Positions 6,696 through 13,992 of a stretch of 18,408 bases of DNA are shown here, piece by piece. The notes under the pieces were generated by a model, which saw only the letters and a program-made list of their open reading frames with translations, did no database searches and was not told the DNA's origin. The translations under genes were made by a program, and so were the position numbers. The stretch's first letter is position 1. Each line of letters begins with the position of its first letter. The stretch spans positions 1-18,408 of the forward strand of contig JBBRMT010000080.1 in assembly GCA_038230695.1 (NCBI GenBank), read 5' to 3'. The stretch is from QHBQ01 sp038230695 (GTDB lineage: Bacteria > Chloroflexota > Chloroflexia > QHBQ01).

Positions 6696-7748
6696 TCAGT
6701 GGCCTTCTTCCTTCTCCGAAGAGTGGCCGGGGAAGATGCTGGAGCTGGGGTCAATGTAATTCTTGGCAACGCACACAGCCACGGCTGCCTGGGCGTAGCC
6801 GGTGGCGATCAGGTTTAGCTTGACCTCAGTGCCGGAGATGTCGCCAGCGGCGTACACGCCCTGAATATTGGTCTCCATCCGCTCGTTGACCTTGATTACC
6901 CGCTTCTCCAGAGCCAGTCCCCACTCCTTGATCGGGCCGAGGTCAGCCTTGAAGCCCAGGTTGAGCAGCACAATATCCACCGGCAGGTGGGTCTCCTCTT
7001 TGGTGCGGTTGTCGAAGATGACTGCGCCGGTCACGCCGTTGCCATCGCCCTCAACCCCCTTCAGTTCGTGGAAGAGGCGAATGTCAATCTCGCCCGCCTC
7101 ACCAGCCGCTTCGAGGGCGCGCACACTGGTTTCGTGGGCGCGGAAGTGGTCGCGACGATGAATGAGGGTAATCGAGGCACAGGTGTCCTTGAAGTTGAGC
7201 GCCCAGTCCGCCGCCGAGTCGCCGCCACCGACGATCAACATTCGCTTACCCTCGAACGGCTTCTTCTCCTTGACGAAGTAGACGAGACCGCGACCCTCAT
7301 ACTCCGCAACACCGGGCGCGGGCAGGGTGGTGGGCGAAAACGCGCCCACGCCGCCGCAGATAACCAGCGTCTTGCTATAGTGTACGCCCTTGTCGGTGGT
7401 CAATTCGATGAGGTTTTCATCCTCGATGCGGCGCAGGCCAGTGGCCCGCTCACCGAGGCAGACAGTCTGGCCGAACTGCAAGGTTTGCTCCACCTGCTCT
7501 TTCACCAGGTCGCGGGCAAGGATCTTGGGGAAGCCGGGGACATCGTAGATCCATTTCTCCGGGTAGAGGGTGGCAAGCTGACCGCCCAGTTCCGGCAGCC
7601 CCTCGACAATTTTGGTTTTCATCTCGCGCAGCCCGGCATAGAACGCGCCGAAAAGGCCCGCCGGGCCACCACCGAGGATGGTAATATCGTAAACGTCGCG
7701 TTCGCTGGACGCAGGCGCAGCGGCCTGCGGTTGCACTGCTGTATCCAC
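6696..7748 (-). CDS. Ferredoxin-NADP+ reductase, thioredoxin-reductase type (YumC-like)
   Basis: This 350-residue flavoprotein has the two-dinucleotide-binding-domain fold of thioredoxin reductase. FAD is bound by GGGPAG (26-31) and GDISG (302-306), NADPH by VGGGDSA (173-179) and the HRRDHFRAH stretch (197-205). The CxxC redox pair that thioredoxin reductases carry before the NADPH motif is absent; the region reads CGGVGAFSPTTLPAPG, as in the YumC class that exchanges electrons between NADPH and ferredoxin in the cytoplasm. The start is a GTG at 7748 with AAGGAGGG about 10 nt upstream, slightly long spacing; no in-frame alternative has a better site. It lies 58 bp downstream of the interrupted membrane gene but has its own promoter. 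Confidence 0.9.
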   Translation of the reverse strand: MDTAVQPQAAAPASSERDVYDITILGGGPAGLFGAFYAGLREMKTKIVEGLPELGGQLATLYPEKWIYDVPGFPKILARDLVKEQVEQTLQFGQTVCLGERATGLRRIEDENLIELTTDKGVHYSKTLVICGGVGAFSPTTLPAPGVAEYEGRGLVYFVKEKKPFEGKRMLIVGGGDSAADWALNFKDTCASITLIHRRDHFRAHETSVRALEAAGEAGEIDIRLFHELKGVEGDGNGVTGAVIFDNRTKEETHLPVDIVLLNLGFKADLGPIKEWGLALEKRVIKVNERMETNIQGVYAAGDISGTEVKLNLIATGYAQAAVAVCVAKNYIDPSSSIFPGHSSEKEEGH

Positions 7749-7795
7749 TTGGGTAGATCCCTCCTTGTTTCTAACAAATAACGTTTGGTTGCTGA

Positions 7796-7825
7796 ATTAT
7801 AACAGATCAGCTAGCAAGCGGCCAA
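7796..7825 (-). promoter_or_regulatory. Promoter of the ferredoxin-NADP reductase
   Basis: On the minus strand TTGGCC (7825-7820) and TATAAT (7801-7796) are 18 bp apart, and TGT immediately before TATAAT gives an extended -10. The -35 lies inside the end of the upstream membrane gene, so the reductase can be made independently of it. Confidence 0.65.
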
Positions 7826-9141
7826 AACTGTACGCTAACGTCGTTCGGGAGGGCAATTGGATGGCCGAAGATGAGTAGCTGGTAAGCGCCAGAGAACCAG
7901 AGCATACCCCACAGACCCAGAATGATACTTATCAAGGCCATCCACTTGAACAGCGTCGGTACGCTTATCAGCGGCTGGTCGGCATCCACACCCTGATTCT
8001 GCTTCAAAGCGGCGATCAGTATGATAAAGAGCAGAGGCATAACATCGAGGAGGTAGCGATAGCCATACTGTGGGCCGCCAGGGAACTAGTAAGAGAGCAG
8101 ACCGAGTATGCCAATTATGATAGTGGGCAGCGCGGCGCGAACCCGACGGTCGCGCAAAGGGGCTGCGAAAACGTATAGCAACGCGGGTGAGGTGAGCAGT
8201 ATACTCATACCACGGGCGGGCCTGCGGATCCAAGGGAACTGCAAAGCAGTGGCGCTCTCGGTAGGATAAGCAGCGAAGCCATTGAGGAACATATAGTAGA
8301 AGTTGGTGGGAATATGGTCTAGGCTGAACAATCCCCCCTGACGGGTGGCAAGGGCATAGGCGCTGCCAGGCAGGGAAAGGATATAGCCAGTCTCCAGCGG
8401 GCTGCCAAAGCGGGCATAGTTGTACCAGAAAAGCAGCAGCATCGGCCCGAGCAACCCCGCGCCGAGCAGCATTAGCCGCCGCACCTGCGTGGGATGGGGG
8501 AGTTCCTGGTTAAACAAAATGAGCAGCACGAAGTAAAGTACATTGAGGATCAGCGAAAAGCGGGCATTAACGGCGCAACCCAACAGCAGGCCAACCCACA
8601 GCCACTGTTCGTGTTCTGCGAGGTTTAGCGCAGCCAGAGTTAGAGTGATTGCCGCCACCTGAATCAGGTTCCAGGTGCTGATGCCTGCCGCCTGCGGTAG
8701 GTAAAGAGCACCAATGAAGAAGAATGCCGCCAGCCAGGTTCGCGCCGCACCCGCCACCCTTAGCCTGATAAGCAAGCGCCAGAAAAGCCAGACGTTGAGC
8801 ATGGTGAGTGCAAAGTCCAGCCACATCGGGTTGAAGTCTGCGCCGAGCAGCGCGACAAACGGCACCTCCAGCGCTGAGGTCAAAGGACCGAGCGGCAGGT
8901 AGGAGTGACCATTGAGGGGAACTGTGTCAATCGTGTTGAGGGCGATGCCTTCGGCGTAGAGATGGTCGTGCAGAAAACCGCTGGCAAGCGCAACATCAAG
9001 GTTGTTTATGTTGACGAAGACAATAGAGAGCAGCACCGGCAGCATTAGCAGGAAGATGAGTACAAAAAATCGCAGGAACTGGCGGCGTTCGATCGCTGCA
9101 TCGGGGGTTGGCTCTGTACTAGCAGTGGGTGAGTTGAGCAT
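7807..9141 (-). pseudogene. GT-C-like membrane glycosyltransferase interrupted by one in-frame amber codon
   Basis: From the ATG at 9141 the frame codes for 351 residues, meets TAG at 8088-8086, and then continues in the same frame for 92 more residues to a TGA at 7809-7807. The full product would be 444 positions long. It is a polytopic membrane protein with roughly ten to twelve hydrophobic segments, and WYNYARFGSPLETGY is a stretch I associate with GT-C/family 39-like transferases of Chloroflexota. The stop falls just before GGPQYGYRYLLDVMP, which resembles a conserved motif near the end of these proteins. A Trp codon (TGG) changed to TAG by one transition is the simplest explanation; Gln is also possible. 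The upper part has only a weak ribosome binding site (GAGG). It may be a recent pseudogene, a suppressed stop or a sequencing error. The substrate is unknown. Confidence 0.75.
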
Positions 9142-9173
9142 AGGGCTGGCCTCGCTTCGGTTATGGTGGCTCT

Positions 9174-9179
9174 ATTATA
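9174..9179 (-). promoter_or_regulatory. Probable -10 element for the membrane glycosyltransferase-like gene
   Basis: A perfect TATAAT is read on the minus strand 33 nt before the ATG at 9141. No -35 match lies at the normal distance, so the promoter is weak or activator-dependent, and this is a tentative call. Confidence 0.4.
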
Positions 9180-9197
9180 CACCAGCAGATACAACAA

Positions 9198-9228
9198 CAG
9201 GCCACTACCCTTTGGAGGTAATGGCCTG
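9198..9228 (-). terminator. Rho-independent terminator of the TlpA-like gene
   Basis: On the minus strand CAGGCCATTACC pairs with GGTAGTGGCCTG over 12 positions, including one G-U pair, with a 7-nt loop, and is followed by TTGTTGTAT. On the plus strand the same position is a mismatch, so the structure favours the minus direction. It lies 26 bp after the lipoprotein stop codon. Confidence 0.75.
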
Positions 9229-9253
9229 CTGCCGTAAGGATGGCTAATGTCGC

Positions 9254-9973
9254 TCAGGGTTGCTCCTTCAGCAGGCCTGCAACATCTGACATCAGCCCGG
9301 CATCGTTGCCCTCACCAACCCGAACTGAGCGGATCGTGCCGGTTTTGTCAATGATGTAGAACGCAGGCCAGTAACCGTTGCGGTAGGCGTTCCAGTTCTT
9401 GAAATCGTTGTCAATCGCCACCGGCCAAAGGATACCGGCCTGCGATACCGCCTGCTTCACGTTGGCAATGTCGCGCTCGACGGGGAACTCCGGCGAATGT
9501 ACGCCGATTACTTCCAGCCCCTGGCTGTGGTACTTGTTGTAGACCGCCTTTAGCCCCGGCAATGCGTGGATGCAGTTGATGCACTCGAAGGTCCAGAACT
9601 CGACGATCACCACCTTGCCACGCAGACTGGCGATGGTTACTGGCCCGCGGTTAATCCAGGTGGCCGAGTTCAGCTCCGGCGCTGCCCCACGGCTGCCCAG
9701 GCTTGACTTATAGTTGGCCGGGGTGGCTGGCGTGTTGGCGGGGGCAGTGTTGTTCGCAGCGACAGGCGTTGCAGTAGGCTCAATTGGTGTGTTGGCGGGC
9801 GCGGCGCTGTTCGCCTTTGTGGGCGGCGCGGCTGGCGGCGCAGTTTGTGCCGATGATTGCGAGGTGGTGGCTGGTTGACTGCTAACCCCCTGCCCGCTAT
9901 CGCAGGCAGCAAGGAAGATAGTGGCAACCGCAACCAATGCCAGGCTATAATATAGTCTCAGATTCTTATTCAT
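9254..9973 (-). CDS. TlpA-like thioredoxin-fold lipoprotein
   Basis: This 239-residue protein starts with a lipoprotein signal peptide: positive MNKNLR, hydrophobic core and lipobox LAAC with the lipid-bearing Cys24. Residues 26-95 are a low-complexity Ala/Pro/Thr/Asn linker with APANTP-like repeats, as expected for a tether at the outer face of the membrane. Residues 100-239 form a thioredoxin fold of the TlpA/DipZ-C class with active site CINC (131-134) in FWTFECINCIHALPG and the cis-Pro loop YWPAFYIIDKTG. The family reduces or oxidises extracytoplasmic thiols, for example in cytochrome maturation. The ATG at 9973 has GGAG 7 nt upstream. The start region is tandemly duplicated, giving a second ribosome binding site and ATG 23 bp upstream in another frame. 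A terminator follows, so it is a single-gene unit. Confidence 0.88.
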   Translation of the reverse strand: MNKNLRLYYSLALVAVATIFLAACDSGQGVSSQPATTSQSSAQTAPPAAPPTKANSAAPANTPIEPTATPVAANNTAPANTPATPANYKSSLGSRGAAPELNSATWINRGPVTIASLRGKVVIVEFWTFECINCIHALPGLKAVYNKYHSQGLEVIGVHSPEFPVERDIANVKQAVSQAGILWPVAIDNDFKNWNAYRNGYWPAFYIIDKTGTIRSVRVGEGNDAGLMSDVAGLLKEQP

Positions 9974-10007
9974 GACGGTCTCCTATTCTTATTCATGACG
10001 GTCTCCT
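9962..10007 (-). repeat. 23-bp perfect tandem duplication spanning the TlpA start codon
   Basis: Bases 9962-9984 and 9985-10007 are identical over 23 bp. Each copy holds the ribosome binding site AGGAG and an ATG followed by AATAAGAAT. Because 23 is not a multiple of three, the upstream ATG (9996-9994) opens an 8-codon frame, MNKNRRPS, whose TGA overlaps the genuine ATG as ATGA. Confidence 0.95.
9970..9996 (-). CDS. 8-codon upstream ORF coupled to the TlpA-like gene
   Basis: ATG at 9996 with its own AGGAG encodes MNKNRRPS and stops at TGA (9972-9970), which overlaps the start of the lipoprotein gene by two bases within ATGA. It is a product of the tandem duplication and is probably not functional as a peptide. 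Ribosomes that start there would terminate exactly at the real start, allowing re-initiation. Translation has not been shown. Confidence 0.4.
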   Translation of the reverse strand: MNKNRRPS

Positions 10008-10069
10008 ATAGGATACGAATTTCGCATTGCTCTGGTTAATACAGATACTCTTATACCTTGCGCTTGGAC

Positions 10070-10098
10070 TTGTCATTGCCATTCGCTTAGAGTAGAAT
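10070..10098 (+). promoter_or_regulatory. Sigma70-type promoter of the plus-strand gene cluster
   Basis: TTGTCA (10070-10075) and TAGAAT (10093-10098) are spaced by 17 bp. The leader to the MOSC start is about 38 nt. Because the genes that follow overlap or are closely packed, this is the likely main promoter for at least the first two and perhaps for much of the run to 15382. Confidence 0.7.
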
Positions 10099-10142
10099 GT
10101 GGGCTGAACACTGTACCTGGTCATATAAAAGGAGCTAACCTG

Positions 10143-10607
10143 ATGCTAAAAGGCGAAGTAGTCGCTATCCATATAACGAGTGAGGCCACCGTGCTGCCAC
10201 AGGCGGTGGCCGAGGCGCACGCCGTGCCGAACAAGGGGCTGGATGGTGACCGCTATTTCGACGATGCTGGCACCTACTCCAACCTGGGGCGTGGTGGCCG
10301 TGACGTGACGTTGATTGAGGCGGAGGCGCTGGAGAACTTGCAGCGCGAACAGGGTATTACCCTGGATGCTGCCGCCAGTCGCCGCAACATCCTCACCCGT
10401 GGCGTATCGCTCAACGACCTGGTAGGGCGCGAGTTCCGCATCGGCGATGTACGATTGCATGGCGCACGCCTGTGCGAACCTTGTGACCATCTAAACGGGC
10501 TAATCGGCCAGAATGTGCTACGAGGGTTGGTGCATAGCGGCGGGCTACGGGCCGATGTGCTAACCGAAGGGACGATCAGGGTAGGCGACAGCCTCGAAGA
10601 GCAGTGA
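10143..10607 (+). CDS. MOSC domain protein
   Basis: This 154-residue protein consists of a single MOSC domain, the fold of the C-terminal part of molybdenum cofactor sulfurases. The pattern DGDRYFD near the N terminus, RRNILTRGVSLNDLVG (80-95) and GARLCEPCDHL (108-118) with Cys111 and Cys114 are typical; Cys111 is the candidate sulfur- or metal-carrying residue. Stand-alone MOSC proteins are thought to handle activated sulfur or modify small molecules, but most are uncharacterised. AAAAGGAG (10127-10134) lies 8 nt before the ATG. Its TGA overlaps the GTG start of the kinase gene as GTGA, so the two are probably translated together. Confidence 0.88.
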   Translation: MLKGEVVAIHITSEATVLPQAVAEAHAVPNKGLDGDRYFDDAGTYSNLGRGGRDVTLIEAEALENLQREQGITLDAAASRRNILTRGVSLNDLVGREFRIGDVRLHGARLCEPCDHLNGLIGQNVLRGLVHSGGLRADVLTEGTIRVGDSLEEQ

Positions 10608-11122
10608 GCAACGTGCGGCTGTATATCCTATGCGGACTACCGTTCGCGGGCAAGACCACATTGGCGCAGGCGCTGATGCGGCGGTTTGGCTTCCCTTATA
10701 TTGCGCTAGATGACATTAACAGCGAACGTAGCCTGGGGCTGGACGGCGAACGAATCTCGCAAATGAATTGGGCGAAGAGCTACGCTGAGGCGCATCGGCG
10801 GCTGGATGCGAATCTCGCCAGCGGGCAGTCGCTTATATATGACGCAACCAACTTTACCCGCAAGGAACGTAACCGCCTGCGCGAACTCGCCGCAAAACAT
10901 AGCATCGCTACCACCGTTATCTATCTGGATCTTGCGGACGAGGCGCGTCGCCGCTGGCAGGCCAACCACATCAGCCACGCCCGCTACGACGTGCGCGATG
11001 AGGACTTCGCCCTGGTTGCCGACAACTTCGAGCCCCCCACCGATGAAGATGCGATTACCTATGATGGTACCCTACTATTGGATGAGTGGATTGCGCGAAC
11101 GTTCGGAGATAGGCATGATTGA
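10604..11122 (+). CDS. P-loop kinase of the AAA_33 / zeta-toxin-like type
   Basis: This 172-residue protein begins with LYILCGLPFAGKTTLA, whose Walker A is GLPFAGKTT (11-19). It continues with IALDDIN, where Asp residues could bind metal or substrate, and IYDATNFTRKERNRLRELA, a motif of small P-loop kinases related to polynucleotide kinase and zeta toxins. VIYLDLADEARRRWQAN supplies the LID-type arginines. The family phosphorylates small molecules or nucleic acid ends; the substrate is not evident. The GTG at 10604 overlaps the MOSC stop by 4 bp. No antitoxin-like partner is adjacent, so a toxin role is unlikely. It is followed by a 60-bp spacer containing heptanucleotide repeats. Confidence 0.85.
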   Translation: MSNVRLYILCGLPFAGKTTLAQALMRRFGFPYIALDDINSERSLGLDGERISQMNWAKSYAEAHRRLDANLASGQSLIYDATNFTRKERNRLRELAAKHSIATTVIYLDLADEARRRWQANHISHARYDVRDEDFALVADNFEPPTDEDAITYDGTLLLDEWIARTFGDRHD

Positions 11123-11136
11123 CTTCTATCAACATC

Positions 11137-11164
11137 CTACCTTCTATCTTCTACCTTCTACCTT
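11137..11164. repeat. Heptanucleotide tandem repeat, four copies (CTACCTT)
   Basis: The spacer between the kinase and the epimerase holds CTACCTT, CTATCTT, CTACCTT and CTACCTT in direct succession (11137-11164). It is a non-coding short tandem repeat of the heptad kind described in cyanobacteria as STRR sequences; the unit differs from the one at 17304-17363. Confidence 0.85.
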
Positions 11165-11182
11165 TAGAGCGGGGGCTGCAAC

Positions 11183-12178
11183 GTGAAAATCCTGATGCTA
11201 GGCGGGACGCGCTTTCTGGGGCGCTTCATCGTCGAGGCGGCGCTGGCGAAGGCCCATGAGCTTACCCTGTTTAATCGTGGGCAGAGCAACCCCGACCTGT
11301 TCCCCGAATTGGAGCAGATTCGCGGCAGCCGCGAGGATTTGTCGCCGTTGGTGGGGCGTAGCTGGGATGCGGTGGTGGATACCTGCGGCTTCTTTCCCCG
11401 CCTTGTGGGTAAGTCGGCAACCGCGTTGGCGGAGATGGTCGGCCACTACACCTTCATCTCCTCGATCAGCGTCTATCCCGATACCGATGTGGCGGTAGTG
11501 GATGAGCGTCATGCGGTTGCCACCATGCCTGATGAAAGCATCGAGGAGATTACAGCCGAAACATACGGCCCGCTGAAGGCGCTCTGCGAACAGGCGGCGG
11601 AAGCGGCAATGCCAGGGCGGGCGCTGGCGGTGCGTCCCGGCCTGGTCGTCGGCCCCTATGATATTAGCGACCGTTTCACCTACTGGCCGGTGCGGGTGGC
11701 AAAGGGCGGCGAGGTGCTAGCCCCCAGTCGCCCTGAGCATCCCACTGAGTTCATTGACGTGCGCGACCTTGCCAACTGGATTATCGGCATGGTCGAGGCC
11801 AAGCAGACCGGCATATATAACGCGACCGGCCCGGCTGGTGCGCTGACGATGGGCCAGTTGCTCGATGAGTGCCAGCGAGTGAGCGGCAGCGATGCTACCT
11901 TCACCTGGGTGGACGACGATTTTTTGCTCAAGCACGAGGTGGGTGCGTTCGTGGAGATGCCACTCTGGATCCCCGATCAGTACGGTGGGCTGACCGTCTA
12001 CGCCCGCGACAAGGCAATTGCGGCGGGCCTGACCTTCCGCCCGCTAGCCGAGACCATCGCCGACACGCTGGCCTGGGCGGCCACTCGCCCGCTCGATTAT
12101 GAATGGCGCGGCGGCCTCCAGCCGGTGCGCGAGGCCGAGTTGTTGCGGCTATGGGAGGCCAGCCGTGACTCTGAGTGA
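11183..12178 (+). CDS. NAD-dependent epimerase/dehydratase (extended SDR)
   Basis: This 331-residue protein has the N-terminal nucleotide-binding glycine motif GGTRFLGR (7-14), the strand YTFISSISVY (89-98), and a YxxxK catalytic pair at Tyr128 and Lys132 (TYGPLKALCE). Later motifs such as RPGLVVGPYD and FIDVRDLANWI are standard for the extended short-chain dehydrogenase class, which includes nucleotide-sugar epimerases and reductases as well as non-enzymatic RNA-binding relatives. The substrate is unknown. The start is GTG at 11183 with a weak purine-rich site (AGCGGGGG). Its end overlaps the nucleotidyltransferase start by 14 bp. Confidence 0.87.
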   Translation: MKILMLGGTRFLGRFIVEAALAKAHELTLFNRGQSNPDLFPELEQIRGSREDLSPLVGRSWDAVVDTCGFFPRLVGKSATALAEMVGHYTFISSISVYPDTDVAVVDERHAVATMPDESIEEITAETYGPLKALCEQAAEAAMPGRALAVRPGLVVGPYDISDRFTYWPVRVAKGGEVLAPSRPEHPTEFIDVRDLANWIIGMVEAKQTGIYNATGPAGALTMGQLLDECQRVSGSDATFTWVDDDFLLKHEVGAFVEMPLWIPDQYGGLTVYARDKAIAAGLTFRPLAETIADTLAWAATRPLDYEWRGGLQPVREAELLRLWEASRDSE

Positions 12179-12977
12179 CGATTTCCTAGACTCACTGGTA
12201 GCAGAGTTCGACGATGCCAACACGATCGGCTTTGCCCTGGGTGGTAGCCATGTGCGGGGCGAAGCCAATCCCTATAGCGATGTGGATATTGCCCGCTTCG
12301 TCGCGGTTCCACCCTCGTCGGATGCGCCACGTCATCGGATGGTTTTTCGCGGTGGACATCTGATCAGTCTCTCGACAAAAACCGTTGCCGAGGTACGTGC
12401 GGATCTCTGCCGACCTCAGTGGGCCATCTGGGTAGCGCCAAGCATCAGCCAGTTGCACATTCTGCGCGACAAAGATGGTACACTGGCCGCGCTGGTTAGC
12501 GAGGCGCAGACGTTCCAATGGTCGCCCTTGCAGGAAGCGGCCAACCGCTATGCCAGCGAGGAGATCGCCGATCTCGCCGAGGAAGCGCATAAGATAATTG
12601 CAGCCTTGCTCAAGGGCGATGAGCAAGCGGTATTGCTGTTCATCCGGGGATTGCTATCGGGCATCACGAGGTTGGTTGCGGTTAAGCACGGGCTGATGCT
12701 CAAGGCCGAGGCCACCTACTTCCCGCAGGTGTGGCAGGCAATGGGTGAGGGTTCGGCGTGGACACGCGACCATCGCATCGCCATCGGCCTCGAAATCATC
12801 GGCTCTAGCGATATGCCGCCAGTGATCGGGAGCGGGTTGGCTGCGTTGCGCCTCTACTGTGAAACCGTCCGCCTGCTGCAAGCTATCCTGCTGCCTGAGC
12901 ATAGGGAGGTAGCGGATACCACTGTGCAGCGTATCATGCAATCAGGGCTGCTGAGGGTAAACAATGAGCGACGCTAA
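12165..12977 (+). CDS. Nucleotidyltransferase domain protein (ANT/MNT-like)
   Basis: This 270-residue protein carries the polymerase-beta-type motif GGSHVRGEANPYSDVDI at residues 26-42: the GS pair (27-28) and metal-binding Asp39 and Asp41. A third Asp or Glu cannot be assigned with certainty. The rest is mainly helical (ADLAEEAHKIIAALLKGDEQ), as in aminoglycoside nucleotidyltransferases and related uncharacterised proteins. The GTG at 12165 is chosen because GGGAGG (12153-12158) lies 6 nt upstream; an ATG further up at 12099 would add an Arg/Cys-rich stretch read from the epimerase gene. It overlaps both neighbours by 14 bp, so translational coupling is likely. The substrate could be an antibiotic, nucleotide or protein. 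Confidence 0.83.
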   Translation: MTLSDDFLDSLVAEFDDANTIGFALGGSHVRGEANPYSDVDIARFVAVPPSSDAPRHRMVFRGGHLISLSTKTVAEVRADLCRPQWAIWVAPSISQLHILRDKDGTLAALVSEAQTFQWSPLQEAANRYASEEIADLAEEAHKIIAALLKGDEQAVLLFIRGLLSGITRLVAVKHGLMLKAEATYFPQVWQAMGEGSAWTRDHRIAIGLEIIGSSDMPPVIGSGLAALRLYCETVRLLQAILLPEHREVADTTVQRIMQSGLLRVNNERR

Positions 12978-13347
12978 TCAACCCGCGCTGGACCTGCTAA
13001 AGCAGGCGGCAGCCACTCTGCCCGATGTGCATCAGCGCAAGATGTTTGGCTGGCCTGCGCTATTCAGCGATCGGGGCATCTTCGCAATCGTGTCGGAGAG
13101 CGGGCGTATCCTGGTGCGCCTGCCCGACCCTGCTGCTTTTGCCGAATTGCTGGCCCAGCCTGGCGCAGAGCTATGGAAAATGCCAGCCGAGCAATGGCAA
13201 ATGACAATGGAAGCCAAGCCGGTCAAGCACTGGTTGTACCTGCCGACAGACTTTCAAGATGACCTTCAACTATTGGAGCAGTGGGTGCGTCGCGCCTATG
13301 ACCTATCGCTGATGCAGCCTCCCACCAAACGTAAGAGGAGCAGCTAG
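12964..13347 (+). CDS. TfoX N-terminal domain protein
   Basis: This 127-residue protein has the TfoX-N pattern of HQRKMFGWPALFSDRGIFAIV (about 24-44), followed by a strand-rich middle (ILVRLPD) and WLYLPTDFQDDLQLLEQWVRRAYD near the end. The TfoX-N fold occurs in competence regulators of gammaproteobacteria but is also widespread as a stand-alone small protein of unknown role. The C-terminal TfoX domain is absent, so a competence function should not be assumed. The ATG at 12964 lies inside the end of the nucleotidyltransferase gene, and its stop TAG shares one base with the next start, GTG. Confidence 0.8.
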   Translation: MSDANQPALDLLKQAAATLPDVHQRKMFGWPALFSDRGIFAIVSESGRILVRLPDPAAFAELLAQPGAELWKMPAEQWQMTMEAKPVKHWLYLPTDFQDDLQLLEQWVRRAYDLSLMQPPTKRKRSS

Positions 13348-13871
13348 TGGCGCAACTGGTGCAACCTTCATCTCAATATTGCGATAGCTACCTGGAAGCG
13401 TTGCGCGAGTTTCAGGCTGAGGGTACGAGCCTGAACAGCATCATAGACAGCCTGCGCGACAACTTTGCGACCTATGTGCAGGAGCTACTCGATGAGGCCG
13501 ATGCCACGAAAGTGAAGCCCGGCAAGGTGCCTGCAATTTACTACTGGCTGATTGACGAAGGCGAATACATCGGCCAGGTCAGCATTCGCCACCCGCTGAA
13601 CGAATCGCTTCGGCAATGGGGCGGCCATATTGGCTATCGCATCCGCCCTACGCGACGGCGATGCGGCTATGGACGGCAGATCCTGCGGCTGGCGCTGGCC
13701 GAGGCGCAACGCATGGGCCTCACTCGCGTGATGATTACTTGCTACTCCGATAACATTGGCTCGAAGAAGATCATCGAGGGCGGTGGTGGGGTGCTGGATA
13801 GCGAGGTGAAGGTTGATGGCAAGATTGGTCTGCGCTACTGGATTGATCTACTGTTATTTCAATGCGCTTGA
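13347..13871 (+). CDS. GNAT family N-acetyltransferase
   Basis: This 174-residue protein has the acetyl-CoA binding motif A in GYRIRPTRRRCGYGRQILRLAL (about 96-117), with Arg-x-Cys-Gly-Tyr-Gly matching the R/QxxGxG/A pyrophosphate loop, and motif B in VMITCYSDNIGSKKIIEGGGG. The arrangement YWLIDEGEYIGQVSIRHPLNESL is typical of COG3981-type acetyltransferases, whose substrates are unknown. The start is GTG at 13347, overlapping the preceding TAG by one base, with GAGGAG 7 nt upstream. A 121-bp gap with a degenerate REP-like palindrome follows. Confidence 0.87.
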   Translation: MAQLVQPSSQYCDSYLEALREFQAEGTSLNSIIDSLRDNFATYVQELLDEADATKVKPGKVPAIYYWLIDEGEYIGQVSIRHPLNESLRQWGGHIGYRIRPTRRRCGYGRQILRLALAEAQRMGLTRVMITCYSDNIGSKKIIEGGGGVLDSEVKVDGKIGLRYWIDLLLFQCA

Positions 13872-13887
13872 GCAGCCGAGCAAGTTG

Positions 13888-13910
13888 AAGGGGCGGGCGG
13901 CTGTCCTCCC
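13888..13910 (+). repeat. Degenerate REP-like sequence of the AGGGGCGGG type
   Basis: AAGGGGCGGGCGGCTGTCC matches the minus-strand reading of the hairpin at 15415-15436 (AGGGGCGGGTGGCTGCCC) at 16 of 18 positions. The right arm here is decayed (TCCTCCC), so it pairs poorly. It lies in the spacer before the cupin gene. Confidence 0.5.
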
Positions 13911-13992
13911 TGGTGCAGCGCCGGCAATGCCTACGCATTACTAATGCAAGCGATCGGTACAAGAGATATTTATATTCATCTGGGAGGGTATC

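Noticed and set aside
6696..7748. Annotation as thioredoxin reductase
   Set aside because: The CxxC pair required for thioredoxin reduction is missing, while the flavin and NADPH motifs fit the ferredoxin-NADP reductase class.
6987..7781. A 264-codon plus-strand frame opposite the ferredoxin-NADP reductase
   Set aside because: It is a mirror reading of a fully conserved flavoprotein gene and shows no family features of its own.
8086..8088. Genome-wide recoding of TAG as a sense codon
   Set aside because: TAG serves as the ordinary stop of at least four other genes in the window (3986, 13345, 14347, 15380).
10604..11122. A zeta-toxin toxin-antitoxin module
   Set aside because: The P-loop kinase has no small antitoxin gene beside it; its neighbours are a MOSC protein and an epimerase.
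12964..13347. A competence regulator (TfoX/Sxy)
   Set aside because: Only the N-terminal domain is present, and no competence genes are near.
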